Assembly: GCA_965227095.1 (NCBI GenBank)
Contig: CBDDFL010000001.1
Coordinates: 1,798,001 to 1,862,000 of the forward strand
Direction of reading: 5' to 3'
Source of the DNA: JANQMY01 sp965227095
GTDB taxonomy: Bacteria; Pseudomonadota; Alphaproteobacteria; JANQMY01
DNA: 64,000 nucleotides
Below, one piece after another: positions 43,677 through 51,742 of this stretch; the stretch's first letter is position 1, and each line of letters starts with the position of its first letter. The notes below the pieces were generated by a model, which saw only the letters and a program-made list of their open reading frames with translations, was not told where the DNA came from and made no database searches. The translations under genes and the position numbers were made by a program.

Positions 43677-44681
43677 ATGCATTTTGACCGTATCGATTAT
43701 CTGCCGTCAGAAATTTGTCAGACGCCCCTTTCGGACATTTTGAGTGTGTTTCCGAACCCGACGCTGATATCGGTTGCAGGGGAACGGGAAGATCCGCTGT
43801 TTGTATCGACCCTTCTTCATGGCAATGAAACGACCAGCTATTTTGTATTGCAAGAGCTCGCCAGACGCTATGCACATACACCGCCGCCTCGCAGCTTGCT
43901 GATTTTTGTGGGCAATGTCCGGGCCGCGGCCGCAGGCAAACGATTCCTGCCTGGTCAGCCGGATTTCAATCGATTTTGGAGCCGTTCCTCCGAGCCGGGA
44001 TATGAGCTTGCCGAACACATAATGGAAACGGCGCAAAATCGGTATGTCTTTGCCAGCATTGACATTCACAACAATACTGGGGCCAATCCGCTTTATGGCT
44101 GCGTGAGCACATACCGGCCAGCCGACCTCTACCTTGCGGCGAGGTTTGCCCCTGTGGGTGTTTTTTACCTCAACCCGCCGACCACCCAGTCGATTGCATT
44201 TTCCCGCATGTGTCCGTCCATTACCATCGAATGCGGTCAAAACGAGACAAAAGAAGGTATCGAACGGGCGATAGATCTGGTCGAACACACCATGGCTCTG
44301 GACACTTTTCCCCGGCACGCCCCAGAAACGGAGGCGCTTCGGCTGTTTGAGACGATCGGACGTGTGCTCATCAATCCGGGTGCTCAATTTTCCTTCGGCG
44401 AGGAGGGATGTGACCTTGTTTTGCGTCCGGATCTTGAAGACTTCAACTTCAAGACCATGCAACACGGCACCCATTGGGCGACCTGCACCCAACGGGACCA
44501 TCCGTTCCGTGTGGTGGACGAACACGGAACGGACTTAACCGATCAGTTCTTTCAGTTCGACGGAGCGCAGGTGTCGTTGGCGCAAGACATCACCCCCTCC
44601 ATGGTAACCCATGACGTGGACGTGATCCGTCAAGATTGCCTGTGCTACCTGATGAAGCCTCATGATCTAGCACCAGCTTGA
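43677..44681 (+). CDS. succinylglutamate desuccinylase/aspartoacylase-type zinc hydrolase (M14 family)
   Basis: 334 residues. LLHGNETTSYFVLQEL near residue 46 gives the zinc-binding HxxE pair, FVGNVRAAAAGKRF and PDFNRFWSR carry the conserved substrate Arg residues, IDIHNNTGANPLYG near 125 gives the third zinc ligand, and ITIECGQNE near 182 supplies the catalytic glutamate region. These enzymes remove an acyl group from an N-acyl amino acid or open an amide. Cotranscribed with the GCS2-type ligase (15-base gap). It ends 47 bases from a convergent gene. The physiological substrate is not evident. Confidence 0.85.
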   Translation: MHFDRIDYLPSEICQTPLSDILSVFPNPTLISVAGEREDPLFVSTLLHGNETTSYFVLQELARRYAHTPPPRSLLIFVGNVRAAAAGKRFLPGQPDFNRFWSRSSEPGYELAEHIMETAQNRYVFASIDIHNNTGANPLYGCVSTYRPADLYLAARFAPVGVFYLNPPTTQSIAFSRMCPSITIECGQNETKEGIERAIDLVEHTMALDTFPRHAPETEALRLFETIGRVLINPGAQFSFGEEGCDLVLRPDLEDFNFKTMQHGTHWATCTQRDHPFRVVDEHGTDLTDQFFQFDGAQVSLAQDITPSMVTHDVDVIRQDCLCYLMKPHDLAPA

Positions 44682-44728
44682 ATTTGGTTGCTCGTGCCGT
44701 TTCGTTCGGGTCAATATGCGCCTGGCGC

Positions 44729-45694
44729 CTATTCAAAATCCCAAGACACACTGCCGGGACCATTCCAATCGGTGAGGATGACCAAGTTAGGCGAAATGCG
44801 GTACTGCCGCGGCCACCCACCTTCCGCCTTTATGTCACCGTTACGTACGGCGATCAGACCATCCCGAAGGGCTGCGAGTGAGGCCATTTCGGTAATAGGG
44901 GCGCCGGTAGTTTCGGCTCCGCCATGACCTGCGAGAATTTTGGTCGTAGACGGCAAGGTGTTGATGAGACGAACGGTGGTATCAAGATAGGCTTGAAGGC
45001 TGGAATTGGGCATAAAGGCGTAAATCTCACCATCGCCCGCATAGTCACCCATAAACAAGAAATCCCGTGCTGGATCATGGATAGAAACAGATTCGGGTGT
45101 ATGACCAGGTGTTGACAGAAGTACGAGCTTTCGACCTCCTAGGTCCAACGCATCTCCTATTTGCAACCATTTGAACACCGGCCAGGACGATCTTTCAAAC
45201 TTTTCGACCGATCCCAAATATTCGTTTGATTTCGGCCGAAACGTTCCTTTCTCAAGGCGCTGCCGCAAACCGGCAACATCCGGCATAATGATTTGCGAGA
45301 AACGATCATGGTTTCCCACGTGGTCAAAGTGGAGATGGGTAGCAATCACGAAAACCGGTTTATCGGTCAGCGATTGAACCACAGGTCTTAGATCGCGATG
45401 GGGCGAGCCCGAGTCGATCAGTAGGGCTGAGTGAGAACCGACGAGAAGATACATATGTGGGTCACGATAATAGCGCGGCTCAGAGATAACGTACGTATCC
45501 GAATCCAGTGCTTCTATCGTAAAATAATCATCGTGCCATCGCTCTTTCGACCCCAATTCGATGGACACTTTGTCGAGCAAGGGTGGCGTCGGTACTGCAA
45601 AGGGCATTACCGCCAATATGAATGGCGTTCTGAAGTAGACGACAACGGCGATGATGGCGGCCAACCAAGCAAGGCCTTGTGAAATGATGCGCAT
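44729..45694 (-). CDS. metallo-beta-lactamase-fold hydrolase, membrane-anchored
   Basis: 321 residues. An N-terminal hydrophobic span (GLAWLAAIIAVVVYF) anchors or exports the protein. The metal motif is ATHLHFDHVGNHD (H120, H122, D124, H125), followed by the third His in STPGHTPES and the bridging Asp in FMGDYAGDG, with a final LAGHGG. The fold covers many hydrolases (lactones, thioesters); nothing here marks a beta-lactamase in the drug sense. It lies 150 bases downstream of the methyltransferase gene, same strand, and might belong to the OsmC operon. Confidence 0.85.
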   Translation of the reverse strand: MRIISQGLAWLAAIIAVVVYFRTPFILAVMPFAVPTPPLLDKVSIELGSKERWHDDYFTIEALDSDTYVISEPRYYRDPHMYLLVGSHSALLIDSGSPHRDLRPVVQSLTDKPVFVIATHLHFDHVGNHDRFSQIIMPDVAGLRQRLEKGTFRPKSNEYLGSVEKFERSSWPVFKWLQIGDALDLGGRKLVLLSTPGHTPESVSIHDPARDFLFMGDYAGDGEIYAFMPNSSLQAYLDTTVRLINTLPSTTKILAGHGGAETTGAPITEMASLAALRDGLIAVRNGDIKAEGGWPRQYRISPNLVILTDWNGPGSVSWDFE

Positions 45695-45844
45695 AGTACC
45701 CCCTTCTTTGCGTCTGTGCAGCTACAGTCCAAACGGTGCGCTACGAAAGGGTGACGAAAGGGGGCACTTTTTTGTGACAGAAAATGCTGATTTCTGGGAG
45801 ACTACTGACCGAGAACGATAGGCGCTCCTTCAGACATCATGACT

Positions 45845-46678
45845 CTAACCATCCATCATCGGTTTTGTGCCGTGGCATACAACGAACGAACCGGGGATAC
45901 GATAACCCTTTTCCGTTCTGTAGGGCGCAATGGACTGTAGATAATCCTCATGGGCCGCCTTGCGGGTTGCGTCATCAAAACGGTCATACGCGAGTGCGAC
46001 AGGACCGCCGACAAACGCTGCTTGAAGTGCTGATTGATCGTCATCATACGGTAAAACGGTTTCTATGTTGCGTTGGCCAATGTGATGAAATCCAGCTTCT
46101 TCCATTTCGCAGGCCAGCGTTTCGCCGGTACCCAAGCGAAAGAACATAGGGCACACATCGGATTCCACCCGCGCATCGACAATGGGAAAAATATCCGCCC
46201 ATCCACAAGATTTGCGGGCGCCCCACACGGCGAAGACAGCCCGCCCGCCAGGTTTCAGCAACCGCAGGGCTTCGCTCATCGCGTGAAGAGGGTTTGGCAC
46301 ATACATCAAACCAAGCGCGCAGGTGACGAGATCGAACTGATTGTCGTCAAGCCCGTCTTGGGTTTCAGCGTCGGCGCGGCGTGCGTCAATTTGGGTATGG
46401 CCACGTAACGATGCTTCTTCCTGCATGATGTCGATCATGCGTTCGGAGATGTCGGTTGCAACCACATGGCCCGTCTTCCCCACGGCATTCGCCAGCGGGA
46501 ACGTGACCAAGCCTGTACCGCAGGCCATATCTAACACGGACTCACCCGGCTGCGCGTCCGCCATTTGAAGCAAACAGGATTGCGCGTCCCGCAGGCTATC
46601 GCGCCAACCGTCTTCATAGACGGAGGCCGCTTTATCCCATCCGTAACGCTGAATACGTCTTTGTAACTTAGCGTGCAT
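45845..46678 (-). CDS. SAM-dependent class I methyltransferase
   Basis: 277 residues. The SAM site is VLDMACGTGLVTFPLANAVG near residue 50, with TDISERMIDIMQEEA as motif II and LVTCALGLMYVPNPLHAMSE as motif III/IV, the UbiE/Methyltransf_11 type. AAAGGAG seven bases before the ATG at 46678 fixes the start. It follows the second OsmC gene by 13 bases and is the fourth gene of the OsmC-monooxygenase-OsmC-methyltransferase operon. Substrate unknown; a small hydrophobic or thiol compound is plausible from context. Confidence 0.88.
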   Translation of the reverse strand: MHAKLQRRIQRYGWDKAASVYEDGWRDSLRDAQSCLLQMADAQPGESVLDMACGTGLVTFPLANAVGKTGHVVATDISERMIDIMQEEASLRGHTQIDARRADAETQDGLDDNQFDLVTCALGLMYVPNPLHAMSEALRLLKPGGRAVFAVWGARKSCGWADIFPIVDARVESDVCPMFFRLGTGETLACEMEEAGFHHIGQRNIETVLPYDDDQSALQAAFVGGPVALAYDRFDDATRKAAHEDYLQSIAPYRTEKGYRIPGSFVVCHGTKPMMDG

Positions 46679-46691
46679 GATCAATCTCCTT

Positions 46692-47216
46692 TCAGGCGGC
46701 TTCCGCCTGGGTAATGGTTACATGGGTTTCAATCGTTCCGTGGGGGCGAAACACATCCATCAAGGGGCTGTGCTCGAGTGAGGTCTCGATAACCTCTTCA
46801 ACAGCGTTTTGAGGGGACGTGGACGCCGCGTCGATCGCAAGACGAAGCCGATCGAAACCAGGCGCCACACCGGCGCAGGCCCCCAATTGTCCTCTTGCAT
46901 CTACATCCATTTCGAACCACACATCGACGCGTGTCATCGGCACGTCCATGCGGGCAGCCCACATTTTGATACCCATTGCGATGCAGCTCGACATCGCCGC
47001 GCGCAGATAGGCGGCAGGGGATGCCGCAGTGTCATTCCCGCCCATAGATTTGGGCACATCCACCGCAAAATAGTGGTCCTTTTCGGTGACTTGACATTCC
47101 AGACCGTTGGTGACGGTTGCATGACTGATATAGGTGCGCTGACCGATCGACGGACGTGTACGGACCGTATTCATGGCTCGAACAAGCGAGCGCTTAATTT
47201 GTTCTGGCGATTGCAT
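46692..47216 (-). CDS. OsmC/Ohr family protein B
   Basis: 174 residues of the OsmC fold. The central helix carries the peroxidatic-position Cys (AAMSSCIAMGIKMWAARM near residue 96), but the position of the second redox Cys is occupied by LEHSPLMDVF, as in single-cysteine OsmC relatives. Other Cys residues (LECQVTE, GACAGV) lie elsewhere. It may reduce organic hydroperoxides with another partner or act on a thiol adduct. AAGGAG supports the start. 18 bases from the monooxygenase gene. Confidence 0.85.
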   Translation of the reverse strand: MQSPEQIKRSLVRAMNTVRTRPSIGQRTYISHATVTNGLECQVTEKDHYFAVDVPKSMGGNDTAASPAAYLRAAMSSCIAMGIKMWAARMDVPMTRVDVWFEMDVDARGQLGACAGVAPGFDRLRLAIDAASTSPQNAVEEVIETSLEHSPLMDVFRPHGTIETHVTITQAEAA

Positions 47217-47234
47217 TTTTGATCTCCTTTAGAA

Positions 47235-48485
47235 CTAGGCGGCAACTTGAGCCCTGCCATCCAAAAAGGACCGCAGGTGTTGAGACAGGGCGTGGGCGTC
47301 ATCAGCCACGCCATCGATAAAGTTGGACTTCCGTTTGCGCATGAAGGGCAGGCCCATGGCGTAAACGCCGGGTGCATCCACGACCCCTCCGTCGTGACGG
47401 AGACAGCCCTTTCGATCCAACACCGGTAGATCCAGCCAGTGATAGTCTGGTCGAAACCCCGTGGCCCAAATCACCGTTCGGATGTTTCGGTCCGCAAGGT
47501 CTATTGACAAAGCAGGAGTGTCGGGCACATCGGTGGGGCGCAGCTCATAGGCTGGGTCGAACGATGCACTTAGGCCGGACTCGTTGATCCACTGGTCGAA
47601 GGCATGCAACAAGCGGTTCATCTTAAGGTCCGCCAACTGACAAACATTGGCCAGCGAGCCTGAGAACAGGGCTTCGCTGCCGCGGAAGCCGCTTGCCCGG
47701 CCCACAATCTCGATGCCGAGGGTTTGCAAACTGTTCAAGCTAATGGTTACGCGTGTGGGACTGCCGACCAACTGCATGGATGGCAGATGGCGTACACGGT
47801 TTAGATCATCGACTTCATCAATGGTCGTGTCGAACATGCCCGATTGGTCCATCAGCCAAAGAATGTCTTTGCCCCGATACGTTCTGGGCAAGCGAACATG
47901 TTCTCCCACGGACAGAACCACATCGTGTCCGGCGAGTTTTAGTTCTTGGGCGATCTGAATGCCGCTCGCCGATGGGCCCACCACCAAGACGCCGCCCTCT
48001 TCAATCTGTTGCGGGTTGCGGTAGTCCTTTGGTGATAGCGATCGGATCGACGTTGGCAGAGTTTCAGCGCAGGCGGGGATGTTGGCGTGGTTCATCACGC
48101 CTGATGCGATTACCAAAGTGCGGCAATGCCAATCGCCACGATTTGTAGAGACGCGATATCCATCATCAGCGGCGGTGACACGAGTGACCTGCGTGTCCGT
48201 TTGAACGGGCGCAGATATGTTTTGGGCATATTCATCAAAGAAATGAATTGTTTCGGGTAATGTGCGAAATCCATCGGGATTGTCTCCTGAATAGGTGTAA
48301 CCGGGAAGGCGGCTTTGCCAGTTGGGGCTAAGAAGACGGAGCGAGTCCCAGCGTTCGGTGCGCCAGGAATTGGCGACCTGGCCGCGTTCGAGCAGCACGT
48401 GATCGACGTTCAGTTTTGTGAGGTTTTGGCTCATGGCCAATCCTGCCTGTCCTGCGCCGATGATGAGTGTCGTAGTGCGTTGCAT
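47235..48485 (-). CDS. flavin-containing monooxygenase-type NAD(P)/FAD oxidoreductase (CzcO-like)
   Basis: 416 residues. FAD-binding GAGQAGLA near residue 10, the conserved RWDSLRLLSP near 44, the NAD(P) site GGVLVVGPSASGIQIAQEL near 165 and IWATGFRPDYHWLDLP near 355 are the pattern of YUCCA/CzcO-like flavoprotein monooxygenases. It could hydroxylate or oxidise an N- or S-containing small molecule. AAGGAG eight bases before the ATG gives the start. Flanked on both sides by OsmC-like genes in one operon. Confidence 0.88.
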   Translation of the reverse strand: MQRTTTLIIGAGQAGLAMSQNLTKLNVDHVLLERGQVANSWRTERWDSLRLLSPNWQSRLPGYTYSGDNPDGFRTLPETIHFFDEYAQNISAPVQTDTQVTRVTAADDGYRVSTNRGDWHCRTLVIASGVMNHANIPACAETLPTSIRSLSPKDYRNPQQIEEGGVLVVGPSASGIQIAQELKLAGHDVVLSVGEHVRLPRTYRGKDILWLMDQSGMFDTTIDEVDDLNRVRHLPSMQLVGSPTRVTISLNSLQTLGIEIVGRASGFRGSEALFSGSLANVCQLADLKMNRLLHAFDQWINESGLSASFDPAYELRPTDVPDTPALSIDLADRNIRTVIWATGFRPDYHWLDLPVLDRKGCLRHDGGVVDAPGVYAMGLPFMRKRKSNFIDGVADDAHALSQHLRSFLDGRAQVAA

Positions 48486-48515
48486 GAGACTCGCTCCTTG
48501 TCGTCTGAGGGGTGC

Positions 48516-49082
48516 TTAGGCGACCGTGACGAAAACGTTGGTTGGGTTTGTGATGATGTCGAAAACGGCCGACCGCTTTTGCGATTGAGCGACCAAAGCT
48601 TCGATATCTTCTTGGCTCGCATCCGCATCGATTTCAAAGTTCATGCGAATGGCGTTGAAACCGTTGCGTACGGAGCTGTCCACGCCCAAGATCCCGTAAA
48701 GGTTCATGTCCCCTTCAAGAGTTGCTTTGACAGAGCGCAGTTGAATGCCGCGATTTTCAGCGACCGATGCAACGCCTGCCGTCAAGCAGCCTGCGAGGCC
48801 AGATAGAACCAGTTCCACAGGAGTAGGCGCTGCGTCCGGTGCCGCAAACACTTCTGGGTGGTCCGTGTCTACAGAGAACGTCTTCGTGCGGTTTTGGGTT
48901 TCACCCAATCCGAAAAAGCTGTTGATCTCGGTCTTGGTGTGCACGCCACCTTTCCATTCACTGGTTGCTTTCCACGTGAATTCAGCGGCTTCTGGGGCTG
49001 CTTCCAGAGCGTCCCGTGCCCCGAGAAGGGCAGCAACGTTCACACCATTCAGTTGTTTTTGAGTTGTTTCAGTAGCAGTCAT
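48516..49082 (-). CDS. OsmC/Ohr family protein A
   Basis: 188 residues. The helix LVLSGLAGCLTAGVASVAEN near residue 93 carries the only cysteine of the protein, at the peroxidatic position; the usual second Cys is replaced in SQKRSAVFDIITNPTN. GLGETQNRTKTFSVDTDHPE precedes. First gene of the leftward operon; GGAG seven bases before the ATG. Its promoter region contains the 11-bp tandem repeats at 49157-49189. As with protein B, a lone Cys suggests a role different from classical two-Cys peroxide reductase. Confidence 0.86.
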   Translation of the reverse strand: MTATETTQKQLNGVNVAALLGARDALEAAPEAAEFTWKATSEWKGGVHTKTEINSFFGLGETQNRTKTFSVDTDHPEVFAAPDAAPTPVELVLSGLAGCLTAGVASVAENRGIQLRSVKATLEGDMNLYGILGVDSSVRNGFNAIRMNFEIDADASQEDIEALVAQSQKRSAVFDIITNPTNVFVTVA

Positions 49083-49156
49083 TTTGTTTCTCCATCATGT
49101 TTAAGGTGCCGGTTTGGCTTGGCGGAGGAACAGATAAGGATCCCGGCGTCCTCAAG

Positions 49157-49189
49157 CTTGGAGAAGGCTTGAAGAATTCTTGGGGAAAG
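49157..49189. repeat. three perfect 11-bp-spaced direct repeats, candidate regulator binding site
   Basis: CTTGGAGAAGG, CTTGAAGAATT and CTTGGGGAAAG follow each other without a gap, consensus CTTGRRGAANN. Direct repeats at one helical turn are the type of site used by OmpR/PhoB-class winged-helix proteins, and the gene starting at 49264 encodes such a domain. The array lies between the OsmC operon and the regulator gene, so it could control both. Confidence 0.65.
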
Positions 49190-49263
49190 TTAGGATTCTC
49201 CGTGTGAATGATGAAAAAGCGCAGTTTCCTGGGCTTTTGGCGACGCGGAAAAAGACGGATTGA

Positions 49264-50811
49264 ATGCAATATCGGTTTGACGAGTTCGAGCTGGACAGTG
49301 GCGCGCTGGAATTGCGCCAGGCGGGGCAGGCGATCAATGTCGAACCCCAGGTCCTCTCGTTGCTTATATATCTGATTGATCAGCGGCAACGGGTAGTGTC
49401 CAAGCAGGACCTGGTGGAAGCCGTGTGGGACGGACGGTTCGTCTCCGATTCAGCCGTATCGAGTGCGGTTAAGGCCGCGCGCCGCGCCCTGGGCGATGAC
49501 GGCCAAAAGCAGCGTTTCATTAAAACCGTCCATGGAAGAGGTTTTAGATTCGTTGGTGAAATAGCCGAAGCCGAATCTGGACCGGCGGTTGTTGAGCCAC
49601 CAGCGCCAACGCGAGATGGCATGTTTTCGTCGATCGCGGTTCTGCCGTTCACGAATATGTCGGCCGACCCCGATCAAGCGTTCTTCGCGGATGGTTTGTG
49701 TGAAGACATAATTACCATGCTCGCGAAGATCCCAGGGCTAGGCGTGGCGGCGCGTAATTCAAGTTTCGTTTTTCGGGATACGGCCGTTGACGTCCGAGAG
49801 GTTGGAAGAAAGCTAAATGTTGCCACAGTACTAGAAGGTAGCGTTCGACGAGCGGGTCCGAGACTTCGGGTCACTGGCCAGTTGATTGATACGGCGACAG
49901 GCGCTCATTTATGGGCAGAGCGTTACGATCGGCAGGTCGAAGATGTGTTCGAATTGCAAGACGAAATGACCCGCGAAATCGTATCGGCGCTTCAAGTATC
50001 CTTAAGCAAGGGCATGGGTGGTAAAGCCAAGATTATTGGCCGAGGCACGGACAACTATGCGGCCTGGGAAAACGCGACCCGCGCACGCTACGCGATGTTT
50101 TCGAACGACCGCCACGATATACGTTCCGCTTTGGTACTGGCGGACCAAGCCATTGGGATCGATCCGAACTATGCAGCGGCGTACACGTGTTTGGCATTCG
50201 CCCATTGGAAGGAAATCATCAATGGCTGGAGCGATGCCCCCGCGGAAAGTATGCGGGCAGCGAATGAGGCCGCGACAAAGGCCCTCTCCCTTGACGCAAA
50301 CAATGCCGACACGTTGGTCATACTTGCCTATTTGAGTGTTCCTAGCAGAAAGCACGATGATGCTCTGGATTTTGCCGAACGCGCTTTGGAACAAGCCCCT
50401 TCGGATCCAACAGTATTAGGGTGTGCTGCCTATGTGGACCTTTACAGTGACAAAGCTGCCCAAGCCGCGGAACTTGCTCGCCGCGGATTTAACGAGGCGG
50501 GGCAGCAGGGGGCCTTCTATTTGGCCATGGAAACCTCGGCCCACTTCATCAACAAGCGTTATGATGAAGCCATTTCCTGTGGGGAAGAAACATTGGCATT
50601 GGATCCTTCCTATGCGTCGACAAACTTGGCGATCGCCTTGTGCCATGTGGAAAATGATCGGTTGGACGAGGCCAAACGGTGGGTCGGAAACGCCCTGAGA
50701 ACCGACCCCACAATGCGCATTTCGACCCTATCTCAAGCGACAGATTTTGCGGACCCGGAAACCGTGAAGCGCATCAAGAGTGGTTTGCGCCGCGCTGGTT
50801 TGCCGGACTGA
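49264..50811 (+). CDS. transcriptional regulator: winged helix + TolB-like + TPR domains
   Basis: 515 residues. Residues 1-98 are an OmpR/CadC-type winged helix (EPQVLSLLIYLIDQRQRVVS then LVEAVWDGRFVSDSAVSSAV and VHGRGFRFVGE). About 120-235 is a TolB-N-like domain (SIAVLPFTNMSADPDQAFFA, ARNSSFVFRDTAVDVREVG). From about 270 the chain is TPR repeats. There is no membrane span between the first two, so it is cytoplasmic, unlike CadC. Divergent from the OsmC-monooxygenase operon, which it probably controls through the repeats at 49157-49189. Confidence 0.88.
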   Translation: MQYRFDEFELDSGALELRQAGQAINVEPQVLSLLIYLIDQRQRVVSKQDLVEAVWDGRFVSDSAVSSAVKAARRALGDDGQKQRFIKTVHGRGFRFVGEIAEAESGPAVVEPPAPTRDGMFSSIAVLPFTNMSADPDQAFFADGLCEDIITMLAKIPGLGVAARNSSFVFRDTAVDVREVGRKLNVATVLEGSVRRAGPRLRVTGQLIDTATGAHLWAERYDRQVEDVFELQDEMTREIVSALQVSLSKGMGGKAKIIGRGTDNYAAWENATRARYAMFSNDRHDIRSALVLADQAIGIDPNYAAAYTCLAFAHWKEIINGWSDAPAESMRAANEAATKALSLDANNADTLVILAYLSVPSRKHDDALDFAERALEQAPSDPTVLGCAAYVDLYSDKAAQAAELARRGFNEAGQQGAFYLAMETSAHFINKRYDEAISCGEETLALDPSYASTNLAIALCHVENDRLDEAKRWVGNALRTDPTMRISTLSQATDFADPETVKRIKSGLRRAGLPD

Positions 50812-50813
50812 AA

Positions 50814-50839
50814 CACCAACTTTCCATTTTTAGTTGGTG
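50814..50839 (+). terminator. hairpin after the regulator gene
   Basis: CACCAACT and AGTTGGTG form a perfect 8-bp stem around a T-rich 10-base loop, beginning two bases after the stop. No T-run follows the stem, so termination is uncertain. Confidence 0.35.
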
Positions 50840-50985
50840 GGAAAGGCGCTGCGACAACCACTTTATTGCGCTACCCGGTCGGCATGCGCTAGGCTGCTTT
50901 CAGGGGAAAACACACCATTCGAAAATCCTCAGATTGGGGCGGGGGCTTCGCGCGGCGTGTGCGACAATGAGTAAGTTTGCGGGTT

Positions 50986-51615
50986 ATGAATTGGGAATTG
51001 ATCCATCGCTTTAACTCCCTAATTGTTGGAGCGTTTATTGTCGGGCATTTGGGCGTTCATCTCATGGCCGTTATTTCGCCCGAATTGCACGGTGAGGGGC
51101 TCGTCGCCATGGGCCGGCTTTACTCCGAGCCTATCTATGAGGGGCTTCTTATCGTCTTTATCCTGATACAAATTTTTTCGGGATATATGGAACTCAAGCT
51201 TTTTGGAAAGTCTGGCTGGAAGTTGGTCCGCAATTTGAGCGGCGCTTACCTCTTGTTGTTTATGTTACTTCATGTGGTGAGCGTGTTCTATGCGCGGTAT
51301 GTGGATTCCATCCCCACCGATTTTTATTGGGTGGCGGGGGCATTTGCCAATGAAACACTCACCTGGTTTGCCGTTGGGTTTTATGGCCTCGCGGTGTTTT
51401 CGTTCTTTACCCATATGATCGCCGTTTGGGCGCTCAATTGGAAGACCATGCCGCGAGGCGTGTTGGCAACGTCCTGGATCGTGGGGATTTCGACCACCGC
51501 GTTGATCCTTCTGGCCTTTTCCGGCTCACTTTATTCGATAGAAATCCCCGACTACGTGTCCGCCGATTATGAGGCGAAGGTTGCGCCCTTATTGAAATTT
51601 CTCGAGGACCTATAG
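50986..51615 (+). CDS. multispan membrane protein, possible b-type cytochrome fold
   Basis: 209 residues with about five membrane spans. His residues fall inside or at the ends of several: NSLIVGAFIVGHLGVHLMAV, LLLFMLLHVVSVFY and FSFFTHMIAVWAL. Paired His in adjacent helices resembles the haem arrangement of succinate dehydrogenase/fumarate reductase anchors, but no SDH partner genes are nearby and I do not recognise a specific family. The ATG at 50986 was preferred to the TTG at 50977. Role unknown. Confidence 0.6.
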   Translation: MNWELIHRFNSLIVGAFIVGHLGVHLMAVISPELHGEGLVAMGRLYSEPIYEGLLIVFILIQIFSGYMELKLFGKSGWKLVRNLSGAYLLLFMLLHVVSVFYARYVDSIPTDFYWVAGAFANETLTWFAVGFYGLAVFSFFTHMIAVWALNWKTMPRGVLATSWIVGISTTALILLAFSGSLYSIEIPDYVSADYEAKVAPLLKFLEDL

Positions 51616-51742
51616 GTCATCAAAGGTGGTTGCCGGTCCTGTCTTTGATATGACCAGGACTTATACAAAGATGAAAAAAAGACATTGGACGTTATGCTCC
51701 GATTGGCCAAGAATAGGCGAAAAGGGCAGAGGATAACGACCA

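Noticed and set aside
44729..45694. Beta-lactamase
   Set aside because: Only the general metallo-beta-lactamase fold motif is present; active-site surroundings and membrane anchor do not indicate drug hydrolysis.
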